Below are positions 1-7,500 of a stretch of 10,442 nt of DNA, piece after piece. The DNA is from Thiomargarita sp. GTDB lineage: Bacteria > Pseudomonadota > Gammaproteobacteria > Beggiatoales > Beggiatoaceae. The stretch lies in NCBI GenBank assembly GCA_020721025.1, contig DYNO01000117.1, forward strand, positions 1 through 10,442, given 5' to 3'. The notes under the pieces are model-generated. The model saw only the letters and a program-made list of their open reading frames with translations. It did no database searches and had not been told where the DNA came from. The stretch's first letter is position 1, and each line of letters opens with the position of its first letter. Position numbers and translations under genes: made by a program.

Positions 1-224
1 TTGGGATGCTACGACGGTTCATTGAATACAAAGCAAAATTAAGAAACTGCGTTGTTGTCATTGCCGATAGATTTTTTCCCAGCAGTAAAACATGTTCCAA
101 ATGTGGAGCAAAGAAAGAGAATTTGACATTAGCAGACAGAATCTTCAGTTGTGATTGTGGTTTAGTCATTGACCGGGATTTAAATACTGCAATCAATTTA
201 TATTCCTATGAAAATAGGAACTGA
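1..224 (+). CDS. tnpB: TnpB (OrfB) RNA-guided nuclease of an IS200/IS605-type element, C-terminal fragment cut by the window edge
   Basis: The reading frame is open at the left edge and ends with TGA at 222-224, so only about the last 73 residues are seen. Numbering from the ATG at position 6, the fragment carries the TnpB signature: the ADRFFPSSK segment (residues 20-28), a four-cysteine zinc ribbon (C30, C33, C49, C51) and the closing D-R-D-L-N-T-A-I-N block (56-64) that contains the third RuvC-like catalytic aspartate. TnpB proteins are RNA-guided DNA nucleases that help IS200/IS605 elements persist. The ATG at 6 is not a credible start, because the residues before and after it align as the interior of the protein. 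It is unknown whether the N-terminal part outside the window is intact. The C-terminal end looks undamaged, with no stop or frameshift. Confidence 0.9.
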   Translation, partial: GMLRRFIEYKAKLRNCVVVIADRFFPSSKTCSKCGAKKENLTLADRIFSCDCGLVIDRDLNTAINLYSYENRN

Positions 225-381
225 ATAACTATCGTTGTTAAGTAGTTAGAGTCGCGACCCGTATCAGCGAGACTTTAAACGCACGTAAGAGCAGTGTCAG
301 ACTCAGTGTATCGAGCTTCTGTGTTGACCAAGATACAAGTGTTGTATTCATAACTGAATAACATTTGTTTTCCTACAAATG
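225..381 (+). mobile_element. Presumed right end of the IS200/IS605-type element, with possible guide-RNA (omega RNA) scaffold
   Basis: The DNA directly after a tnpB stop normally forms the element's right end, and in this family it is transcribed as the scaffold of the TnpB guide RNA. The stretch holds no ORF. It contains a GTCGCGAC palindrome (251-258), a CAGTGT direct repeat (292-297 and 304-309), a 6-bp stem TGTATC/GATACA (307-312 with 332-337) and a 7-bp stem CATTTGT/ACAAATG (362-368 with 375-381). The placement and hairpins fit the expectation, but the exact element boundary and the transposase cleavage site cannot be set from one copy. Calling it an omega RNA is inference from family knowledge. 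Confidence 0.4.
362..381 (+). repeat. Perfect 7-bp stem-loop, possible TnpA-recognised right-end hairpin
   Basis: CATTTGT (362-368) and ACAAATG (375-381) form a perfect stem around the 6-nt loop TTTCCT. No T-run follows, so it is not a typical intrinsic terminator. IS200/IS605 transposases recognise short hairpins near each end, which makes this a candidate, but it could also belong to the plsC upstream region. The rest of the leader (382-527) shows no clear promoter to my eye. Confidence 0.35.
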
Positions 382-527
382 ATTTAAGATCACTATATGC
401 ACAGTTTACTCCCGTACAATTAAATTGGTCAGACAACATTAGCAAAAATAGAGTGTATCAGCAAAACATCATATCCATTTGTATTTTAAATAATTTCAGT
501 GCTACTCTCACAAGGCGATAGAACAAA

Positions 528-1250
528 ATGATTTGGTTACGTTCAACGTTATTTTATTTGGGGTTGGTTTCAGCAACTTTATTTTTCAGTACCTTAGCTC
601 TATTTACTTTTTTTCTCCCCTATGCCATTTACTACCGCATTATCAAAGGATGGGCAGATTTCTGTATGTGGTGGTTGAAAATTACCTGTGGACTCACTTA
701 TCAAGTTCAAGGATTGGCAGAATTACCGAAGCAACGTCCGCTTATTGTGCTCAGCAAACATCAATCCGCATGGGAAGTGATTGCATTACTACACTTATTT
801 CCGATGCAAGTTTGGGTGTTAAAGCGCGAATTACTATGGATACCGTTCTTCGGTTGGGTGTTGGCAAGTTTAAAACCCATTGCGATTGAACGAAAACAAC
901 TACATCGGTCGTTGAAACAAATTGTAGAACAGGGTATCAATCGGTTGCAACAAGGTTTATGGGTGGTGATTTTTCCCGAAGGCACACGGGTAGCCATTGG
1001 CGAGAAAAAACGTTATGGCATGGGCGGGGCAACCTTGGCGGCACAAAGTGGATGTCCGGTCGTGCCTGTTGCACATAATGCGGGGAAATTCTGGCCCCGA
1101 ACCCATTTTCTCAAATATCCCGGTGTGGTACAGTTACGTGTGGGACCCATGATTGAAACACAAGGTAAAACGCCCCAACAAATCAATCAATTGACTGAAG
1201 AATGGATTGAAACCACGATGTTACACCTTGAAACCCAATTTGCAACATAA
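528..1250 (+). CDS. plsC: 1-acyl-sn-glycerol-3-phosphate acyltransferase (lysophosphatidate acyltransferase)
   Basis: This inner-membrane enzyme transfers an acyl chain to the 2-position of lysophosphatidate to make phosphatidate, the precursor of membrane phospholipids. The 240-residue length is normal for PlsC. A hydrophobic N-terminal segment (about residues 8-38) anchors it. The acyltransferase block I is KHQSAWE (77-83): the catalytic His is H78, and a Glu (E83) stands where the classic HX4D motif has Asp, a variant I recall from proteobacterial PlsC. IERK (120-123) fits block II, IFPEGTR (148-154) is the phosphate-binding block III, and VPVAHNAG (179-186) is block IV. The ATG at 528 has only a weak AAGG (512-515) about 12 nt upstream, but it starts just before the membrane anchor. 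It stands alone, after a TnpB remnant and 296 bp before argE. Confidence 0.93.
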   Translation: MIWLRSTLFYLGLVSATLFFSTLALFTFFLPYAIYYRIIKGWADFCMWWLKITCGLTYQVQGLAELPKQRPLIVLSKHQSAWEVIALLHLFPMQVWVLKRELLWIPFFGWVLASLKPIAIERKQLHRSLKQIVEQGINRLQQGLWVVIFPEGTRVAIGEKKRYGMGGATLAAQSGCPVVPVAHNAGKFWPRTHFLKYPGVVQLRVGPMIETQGKTPQQINQLTEEWIETTMLHLETQFAT

Positions 1251-1546
1251 CGATTTTGATTAGAAAAAATTTTCAGATGCTCCGTCCTGTTAAACCGATT
1301 GCTCTGATTCAGAATGAACCGAATTTAAGAATTTCCAGAATGAATCATTCAATTTAAAGTATCCAGCATCTGTCACTTCTGATTCAGACAGAAAATTTTT
1401 CATATAAAAATCAAGTTTGAATGGTATAACTTCAATGAGATATGGCTCAGGTAACGCAAAAAGAATATTGAAACCAGTCAGGTTGAGATGAGCTTTTTAT
1501 CGTGCATCGGCTATGCTCCTAATTATTTGATTCATAAGGACAATTC
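1251..1546. other. plsC-argE intergenic region with repeated palindromes
   Basis: No ORF of note lies here. The 11-base palindrome TCTGATTCAGA occurs exactly twice (1303-1313 and 1378-1388), and between the copies is another 11-base palindrome, TGAATCATTCA (1341-1351). A 7-base inverted pair CAGATGC (1274-1280) and GCATCTG (1366-1372) spans the first and third of these. Nearer argE, TTGAA (1417-1421) and TTCAA (1431-1435) form a further dyad. These could be operators. The half-sites TGAAT/ATTCA match those of ARG boxes, but with 1 bp between them instead of the usual 4. A convincing promoter or terminator was not found. Confidence 0.5.
1536..1540 (+). promoter_or_regulatory. Ribosome binding site of argE
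   Basis: AAGGA lies 6 nt before the ATG at 1547. This is a good Shine-Dalgarno match at near-ideal spacing and fixes the argE start. Confidence 0.8.
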
Positions 1547-2695
1547 ATGCCCTCTCTTCCTTCCCTTTTTGAGATGTTATCTGCATTGATTGCCATTCCC
1601 ACCATCAGTAGCATGAAACCAGAATTAGACCAAAGTAATCAATTGGTTATTACCCAGTTGGCGAATTGGTGTGAAACAATCGGATTTCGCTGTCAAATAC
1701 AAGCTATTCCTGATCATCCGACAAAATTCAATCTTATCGCACAGTTAGGCGAAGGCGATCAAGGCTTGGTATTTGCGGGGCATAGTGACACCGTGCCTTA
1801 TGATCTCACGCGGTGGCAAACCGATCCATTTCGTTTAGTTGAGAAAAATCAACGACTTTATGGATTAGGCATGTCCGACATGAAGTCTTTTTTTGCCCTA
1901 GCTCTTGCGGCAATTGTGCAATTCAATGCAAAGCAATTACGACATCCTGTGCTTTTGGTGGCGACCGCGGATGAAGAAAGTTCAATGTCTGGGGCAAAAT
2001 ATTTATTAGAATCAGCCCAATTGCGCGCTCGTTATGCTCTCATAGGCGAACCGACCAATTTACAACCCATTCGGATGCACAAGGGTATTTTCATGGAAGC
2101 GATTCATTTAACAGGATTATCAGGACATTCCAGCGATCCGACATTGGGGCGCAGTGCATTGGAAGGCATGTATCAAGTAGTCGGCGAAATTTTGAACTGG
2201 CGCAATGAGTTACAGTCGAAATATTACCATCCGGCATTTCATGTGCCTATTCCAACGGTCAACTTAGGGCATATTTTCGGCGGCGACAGTCCCAACCGGA
2301 TTTGTGGCGATTGCGAACTGCATATTGACGTGCGATTGCTGCCCGGCATGGAATTGACGGAAATTCGTGAGGAATTACAACATCGAGTGCAACAACGGAT
2401 GATAAACAGTGGCTTAGAAGTCAAATTTATCACGCTGTTTGACGGCATCGCACCGATGGAAACCCCAACAACTTCGGCAATTGTGCTAGAAACCGAACGT
2501 TTGACAGGATATCCAGCGCAGGCGGTGGCATTTGGAACGGAAGCCCCTTTTTTGCAACAATTGGGCATCGAAACGGTCATTTTGGGCGCGGGAGATATCG
2601 CTCAAGCCCATCAACCCAATGAATTTCTTGCCATTGATCGCCTGAATCTCATGATCAATATTTTGACGCAACTCATTCAAAAATTCTGTTTATAA
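1547..2695 (+). CDS. argE: Acetylornithine deacetylase (M20 family metallohydrolase)
   Basis: ArgE hydrolyses N-acetyl-L-ornithine to L-ornithine and acetate in the cytoplasm, the fifth step of linear arginine synthesis. The protein has 382 residues, almost the length of E. coli ArgE. Metal and catalytic residues of the M20 family are all visible: H79 and D81 in GHSDTVPYD, D111 in GLGMSDMKS as bridging ligand, E143-E144 in ADEESS (general base and ligand), E168 in GEPTN, and H355 in QAHQPNEF near the C-terminus. H194 in SGHSS lies in the lid/dimerisation domain, and the GEPTNLQPIRMHKG segment (167-180) is typical of ArgE rather than of DapE. The start is supported by a strong AAGGA. The gene is not in an arg operon here. 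The palindromes upstream are candidate control sites. Succinyl-diaminopimelate desuccinylase is the main alternative, but the motif wording favours ArgE. Confidence 0.92.
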   Translation: MPSLPSLFEMLSALIAIPTISSMKPELDQSNQLVITQLANWCETIGFRCQIQAIPDHPTKFNLIAQLGEGDQGLVFAGHSDTVPYDLTRWQTDPFRLVEKNQRLYGLGMSDMKSFFALALAAIVQFNAKQLRHPVLLVATADEESSMSGAKYLLESAQLRARYALIGEPTNLQPIRMHKGIFMEAIHLTGLSGHSSDPTLGRSALEGMYQVVGEILNWRNELQSKYYHPAFHVPIPTVNLGHIFGGDSPNRICGDCELHIDVRLLPGMELTEIREELQHRVQQRMINSGLEVKFITLFDGIAPMETPTTSAIVLETERLTGYPAQAVAFGTEAPFLQQLGIETVILGAGDIAQAHQPNEFLAIDRLNLMINILTQLIQKFCL

Positions 2696-2738
2696 ACATT
2701 CGATTTATTTCAACATTTTGAGAAACATGATGAAAATT

Positions 2739-2759
2739 CCTCGTTCCAATGCTTCGAGG
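2739..2759 (+). repeat. Shortened copy of the dispersed palindromic repeat, downstream of argE
   Basis: CCTCG (2739-2743) and CGAGG (2755-2759) form a stem around an 11-nt loop. The first 14 bases, CCTCGTTCCAATGC, match the start of the fuller repeat at 10286-10299 in 13 of 14 positions. It looks like an internally deleted copy that kept the outer stem and half of the first inner hairpin. It begins 43 nt after the argE stop codon. It has no following T-run, so termination is uncertain. Confidence 0.5.
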
Positions 2760-2855
2760 CTGTAAAAGAAGTTCCCAGTAAATTATTGTAATATGAAGTT
2801 CGGTCAAAATGAAGGGACGGTCTCAAGAAGGGTAGTACCACAGAAGTAAGGAAGG

Positions 2856-2861
2856 TATAAT
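2856..2861 (+). promoter_or_regulatory. Candidate -10 box of the IS1-like transposase promoter
   Basis: A perfect TATAAT lies 32 nt before the ATG of the transposase remnant. At 17 bp upstream is only TAGTAC (2833-2838), a poor -35, so this is a weak call. An AAGGA ribosome binding site follows at 2882-2886, 7 nt before the ATG. Confidence 0.3.
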
Positions 2862-2893
2862 ATGAAAAATTAACAGATAAGAAGGAATGAGAG

Positions 2894-3360
2894 ATGATTA
2901 TTTGTCCAAAATGCGGTGGAAGTCAGATAGTTAAGAACGGTTTTTCATACTACGAAAAGCAAAACTTCAAATGTAAGGTGTGTGGACGACAATTTGTAGA
3001 AAATGGGCAACAAAATCAAATAAGCGCGTAAACGAAAAAGCTGATAGATAAATTGTTGCTAGAAAAAATACCGCTGGCGGGTATAGCAAGAGTATTAGAG
3101 ATTTCAGAGAGATGGCTGCAAAGTTACGTCAATGAAGCGTATAAATCGCAACGTTTAGAACCGCCAACGGTTAAAAAAAAGGGAAGTTGACGATAGAATG
3201 TGACGAGATGTGGTCATTTGTAGGAAGAAAAAACAATAAGCAATGGATATGGTTAGCCATTGACAAAACCAGCCGAGAAATAATTGGTTTTTATGCGAAG
3301 CATTGAAACGATGAACTATTTGTTTTATTTAAAAAATCTATCGCATCTATTGGAAATTAA
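2894..3360 (+). pseudogene. Degenerate IS1-family transposase (InsA-InsB' type), truncated at the 3' end
   Basis: From the ATG at 2894 the conceptual product starts with a zinc ribbon (CPKCGG and CKVCGRQF, cysteines at residues 4, 7, 27 and 30). A helix-turn-helix-like part follows, containing the segments LLLEKIPLAGIARVLEIS and ERWLQSYVNEAY. The frame is broken by TAA at 3029-3031 and ends at TGA 3188-3190, 98 codons from the start and so near the length of InsA. In the -1 frame from 3181 it continues as GKLTIECDEMWSFVGRKNN and WIWLAIDKTSREIIGFY, the start of the IS1 DDE catalytic domain, until TGA 3304-3306 and TAA 3358-3360. The rest of the catalytic domain is missing and similarity fades after about 3303. 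It is a dead element. No terminal inverted repeats or target duplication could be set with confidence. Confidence 0.85.
3173..3181 (+). promoter_or_regulatory. Slippery A-run (A AAA AAG) at the InsA/InsB' frame junction
   Basis: Eight A residues (3173-3180) followed by G give, in the phase of the upstream frame, the heptamer A-AAA-AAG (3175-3181). A -1 slip here joins the upstream frame exactly to the downstream DDE frame, giving ...TVKKKGKLTIEC. IS1 itself makes its transposase by -1 frameshifting on an A-run at the end of insA, and A-AAA-AAG is the dnaX-type heptamer. The frame change may therefore be ancestral programmed frameshifting and not decay. Confidence 0.55.
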
Positions 3361-3451
3361 ATTTGAACTGCGTAACTCCTAAAGTAGTCTTATTTTTATG
3401 TTACTATAGAATATCTTTCCTAAAACGATGCGTTAATAGGCTCGGTCTCGT
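3361..3451 (+). other. Leader of the efflux operon
   Basis: This short spacer separates the IS1 remnant from the membrane fusion protein gene. It contains an AT-rich stretch with TATAGA (3405-3410), a possible -10, but no good -35 at the right distance. The ATG at 3452 has only AGG (3438-3440) upstream at 11 nt, so the ribosome binding site is weak. Confidence 0.3.
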
Positions 3452-4558
3452 ATGTCTCAATTGCTATTAAAATCAATCAATACTATTTGTCTCACCCTTG
3501 TGTTACTCTCCTTGGTCGCGTGTGAATCTGAGAAACCGATTGAACCTAAAGCAGAAATTCGCCCCGTGCGCGCCCAACAAATTCAATTTAAAAAACTCAG
3601 CAAACCAACCAGTTATTCCGGCGAAGTCAAAGCCCGCTATGTCACTGATTTAGCGTTTCGCGTCGCGGGAAAATTGGTAGAACGTAAGGTGGACATCGGA
3701 GCGATGGTCAAAAAAGGGCAATTATTGGCGCGCATTGACCCGACGGATTACAAATTAAGCGTGGTGAGTAGCAAGGCTCAGATGAACTCCGCCCAAGCTG
3801 ACGTACAAAAAGCCAGTGCAGATTTAGAACGTTACAAAAATTTGCTCGAAAAAGGGGCAGTCAGTCGCACCGAGTTTGACCGTTACCAAAACGAGTACAA
3901 CACCGCACTCGCCAAATTAAATCAGACCAAGGCATTGCTCGATGTCGATGAAAATAAAGCCAATTACACTGATTTGTTCGCGGATGCCGATGGCGTGATT
4001 ACCGAAGTGTTGGCAGAACGTGGGCAAGTGGTGGCGCAAGGACAGGCAATCATTCGACTCGCTCGCCCGCAGGAAAAGGAAATCTCGATCCATGTTTCAG
4101 AAAATCGGCTTGATGAATTGAATAAATCTAACGAGTTAAATATCAGCTTGTGGGCATATCCGCAATTAAAACTGCGCGGCAAGATTCGTGAGATTTCCCC
4201 CAATGCTGACCCAGTGACTCGAACTTACAACGTGCGCGTAACCTTGTTAAATTCCACCGATGACGTGCATTTAGGCATGACTGCCACCGTGATATTGCAA
4301 CGCACCACCGAACAAGCCGTCGCTTTATTGCCGCTCACTGCCCTGTATGCACAAGGGGAAAAGCCTTCGGTGTGGGTCGTGGATACTCAGACTCATCAAG
4401 TCAAGCTCACGCCGGTACAACTGAGTGAATTTTATGGCAATTATGTCACTGTGATACACGGTTTGACCAATGGGCAATGGGTGGTAACTGCGGGAACGCA
4501 TAAATTGCATGAAGGGCAAATCGTGCGATTACTCGACGAACCCAACAAGAAAGGCTAG
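3452..4558 (+). CDS. RND efflux membrane fusion (periplasmic adaptor) lipoprotein, HlyD/AcrA family
   Basis: This adaptor would bridge the inner-membrane RND pump encoded next and an outer-membrane channel. Residues 8-23 form a lipoprotein signal with lipobox LVAC; C24 would be lipidated, and +2 is Glu, not Asp. Domains in order: first half of the lipoyl domain (about 62-96), an alpha-helical coiled-coil hairpin rich in Ala, Gln, Lys and Glu (about 103-168), the second lipoyl half (about 176-204, DADGVITEVLAERGQVV), a beta-barrel (about 207-285) with the DPVTRTYNVRV segment, and a membrane-proximal domain (about 290-358). The length of 368 is usual. The stop codon is 6 bp from the permease start, so the two are surely cotranscribed. 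Substrate cannot be read from the sequence. Confidence 0.92.
   Translation: MSQLLLKSINTICLTLVLLSLVACESEKPIEPKAEIRPVRAQQIQFKKLSKPTSYSGEVKARYVTDLAFRVAGKLVERKVDIGAMVKKGQLLARIDPTDYKLSVVSSKAQMNSAQADVQKASADLERYKNLLEKGAVSRTEFDRYQNEYNTALAKLNQTKALLDVDENKANYTDLFADADGVITEVLAERGQVVAQGQAIIRLARPQEKEISIHVSENRLDELNKSNELNISLWAYPQLKLRGKIREISPNADPVTRTYNVRVTLLNSTDDVHLGMTATVILQRTTEQAVALLPLTALYAQGEKPSVWVVDTQTHQVKLTPVQLSEFYGNYVTVIHGLTNGQWVVTAGTHKLHEGQIVRLLDEPNKKG
4551..4554 (+). promoter_or_regulatory. Ribosome binding site of the RND permease, inside the adaptor gene end
   Basis: AAGG sits within the last codons of the adaptor gene, 10 nt before the ATG at 4565. A second in-frame ATG at 4571 is possible, but 4565 has the better spacing. 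The overlap of site and upstream gene points to translational coupling. Confidence 0.5.
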
Positions 4559-4564
4559 AACTCC

Positions 4565-7500
4565 ATGGAAATGCCAAATTTATCTGCGTGGGCGTTGCAA
4601 CATCGTTCACTGGTTCGATTTTTGATTGTGTTCTTCACGGTTGCCGGTATTTTTTCCTACAACCACTTGGCACAGATGGAAGACCCAGAATTTACAATTA
4701 AAACTATGATTGTACAAGCCTTTTGGCAAGGAGCCAGTGCTGAAGAAGTCGAGAAACAAGTCACCGATAAATTGGAAAAAAAGCTACAAGAAACGCCTTA
4801 CTTGGATATTATTAAAAGTTATTCAAAACCGGGCGAAAGTACCATCTTTGTTCAATTAAAAGATTTCACTCCACCAAAATTTGTGCCAGATACGTGGTAT
4901 CAAGTACGCAAGAAAGTCAACGATATCAAGCATACCTTGCCACAAGGAGTCAATGGGCCCTTTTTTAATGACGAGTTTGGCGACACTTTTGGATCAATTT
5001 ACGCCTTTACCGCCGATGGTTTCAGTTATGCCGAATTAAAAGAATATGTCGATAACATGCGTCAAGAATTACTGAGTGTTCCTGATGTAAGCAAGGTCAA
5101 TTTAATCGGCGTGCAGGATGAAAAGATTTACATTGAATTTTCCCACGTCAAACTTGCCTCACTACACATCGATCCCAACTTAATTATCAGCACCTTACAA
5201 GCACAAAATGCCATCACGCCATCGGGAACAGTAGAAACCGAATCTGACAAAGTTTACCTGCGTGTCAGTGGTGATTTTACCTCTGCGGAAAGTGTCAGTA
5301 ATATTGGGCTTGAGGTCAACGGGCATCATCTGCGACTGGGCGATATTGCCAAAGTTTATCGTAGTTACGTCGATCCCACCGTGTTTAAAATGCGGTTTAA
5401 AGGCGAGGAAGCCATCGGATTGGCGATTTCTATGCGAAGAGGAGGGGACGTGATTCGTCTGGGGCAGGCGTTGCAAACCATGATGTCCCGACTGATCAAT
5501 GACTTACCGATTGGGATTGAAGTACACCAAGTGTCTGATCAGCCACGCGTGGTTGGGGAATCAGTCCATAACTTTATCAAAGTGCTCACGGAAGCCGTTA
5601 TCATCGTACTCGTAGTCAGCTTTTTAAGTTTGGGACTGCGAACCGGTCTGGTGGTCGCGTTATCGATACCGTTGGTTTTGGCAATTACGTTTTTATTCAT
5701 GTACTTCTTCGGAATTAACTTACAACGAATTTCGCTCGGTGCGTTGATTATTGCCCTAGGTCTTTTGGTCGATGATGCGATGATTTCCGTCGAAATGATG
5801 GCATTGAAGCTCGAACAAGGCTGGGATCGCTTTCGTGCAGCGACATTTGCCTACACTTCCACCGCATTTCCGATGCTGACAGGCACGCTGATCACCGCTG
5901 CGGGATTTTTGCCGGTGGGCATGGCGAAATCCGCTGCTGGCGAATACACCTTCTCAATTTTTGCTGTGGTGACAATCGCTTTACTGGTTTCTTGGGTTGT
6001 TGCAGTGATTTTTATTCCCTACTTGGGCTACATTTTATTACCCGATGGCAACGCGAAACACATCCAAGAACATGATGTCTATCAAACCCGATTTTATCGA
6101 ATTTTGCGTCATATTATCAACGGCTGCGTGCACTACCGTAAAACCGTCATTTTACTCACGATAATTTCTTTTGCAACAGGGATTTACTGTTTTCGTTTTG
6201 TCGAACAACAATTTTTCCCCTCATCGAATCGTCCAGAATTGCTCGTCGATATCTATCTGCCTGAAGGAGCTTCATTCTACGCCACTGAAAAACAAGTGCT
6301 CAAACTTGAAGCGATGTTAAAATCTGATCAAGATGTGCAAAATTACGTCAGCTATACCGGCGGCGGTTCACCACGATTTTATCTGCCAATGGATTTACGC
6401 TTGCACAATACAAATTATGCCCAAATTGTCATTATGAGCAAGGGGATGGCAGAACGGGAACGGGTGCTCGCTCGGTTGCGAGAGGCATTTATTGAACAAT
6501 TTCCAGAAATTCGTGGACGAATCACGCGATTGGAAAATGGGCCCCCGGTGGGTTATCCAGTGCAATTTCGAGTGATGGGCGAAAATGTGGAAAAAGTGCG
6601 CGAGATTGCATTGCAAGTGGCTGAAGTGATGCGACAAAATCCGAACGCGCAGGACGTACATCTCGATTGGAATGAAAAAACTAAGGCAGTGCGTTTGGAA
6701 GTAGATCAGGATAAAGCCCGTAGTTTAGGCATCAGTTCACAACAATTAGCCAGCATTTTAAACAGCTTGTTACATGGGGCAGTGATTACCGAATATCGTG
6801 AAAATGATGAATTAATTGAAGTGATTGGGCGGGCAACTCCAGAAGAACGCAGCAATTTAGCGAACTTGGAAAATCTCAATATTTATCTCAATAATGGGGC
6901 TTTTGTCCCGCTGAGTCAGATTTGCTCAGTGAAATACGGTTTTGAAGAAGGAATTATTTGGCGACGCAATCGTTTTCCCACAATGACAGTACGAGCCGAT
7001 ATTTCTGATCGAGTACAAGCTCCTGATGTTTCAGTACAAATTAACCCAACATTGAACCCATTGCGAGAACAGTTGCCGGCGGGTTATAAGATTGAAATGG
7101 GGGGAACGATTGAAGAAAGCAGCAAATCTCAGGCTTCGATAGCCGCGGTCATGCCGTTTATGTTGATGGTTGTTTTAGTGTTGTTGATGATTCAATTACA
7201 AAGTTTGCAGCGCACTGGGTTGGTCTTGCTCACTGCGCCCTTGGGAATTATTGGTTTGACCTTGTTTTTAATCGTATTTCAACGTCCGTTTGGATTTGTG
7301 GCGATGTTGGGAGCGATTTCATTGATGGGAATGATCATGCGTAACTCTGTGATTTTAATTGATCAAATTGAACAAGATCGCATTGCTGGAATGCCCGCGT
7401 GGACGGCGATTGTCGAATCCACGGTGCGCCGATTTCGTCCGATTATGTTGACTGCTGCTGCTGCAATTTTGGCGATGATTCCGTTATCACACAATAACTT

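Noticed and set aside
1483..1517. TTGAGA (1483-1488) and TATGCT (1512-1517) as the argE promoter
   Set aside because: The spacing of 23 bp is too long for a sigma-70 promoter.
2818..3449. CGGTCTC at 2818-2824 and 3443-3449 as a target-site duplication flanking the IS1 remnant
   Set aside because: It is only 7 bp, the element between is truncated, and no terminal inverted repeats lie just inside, so chance is more likely.
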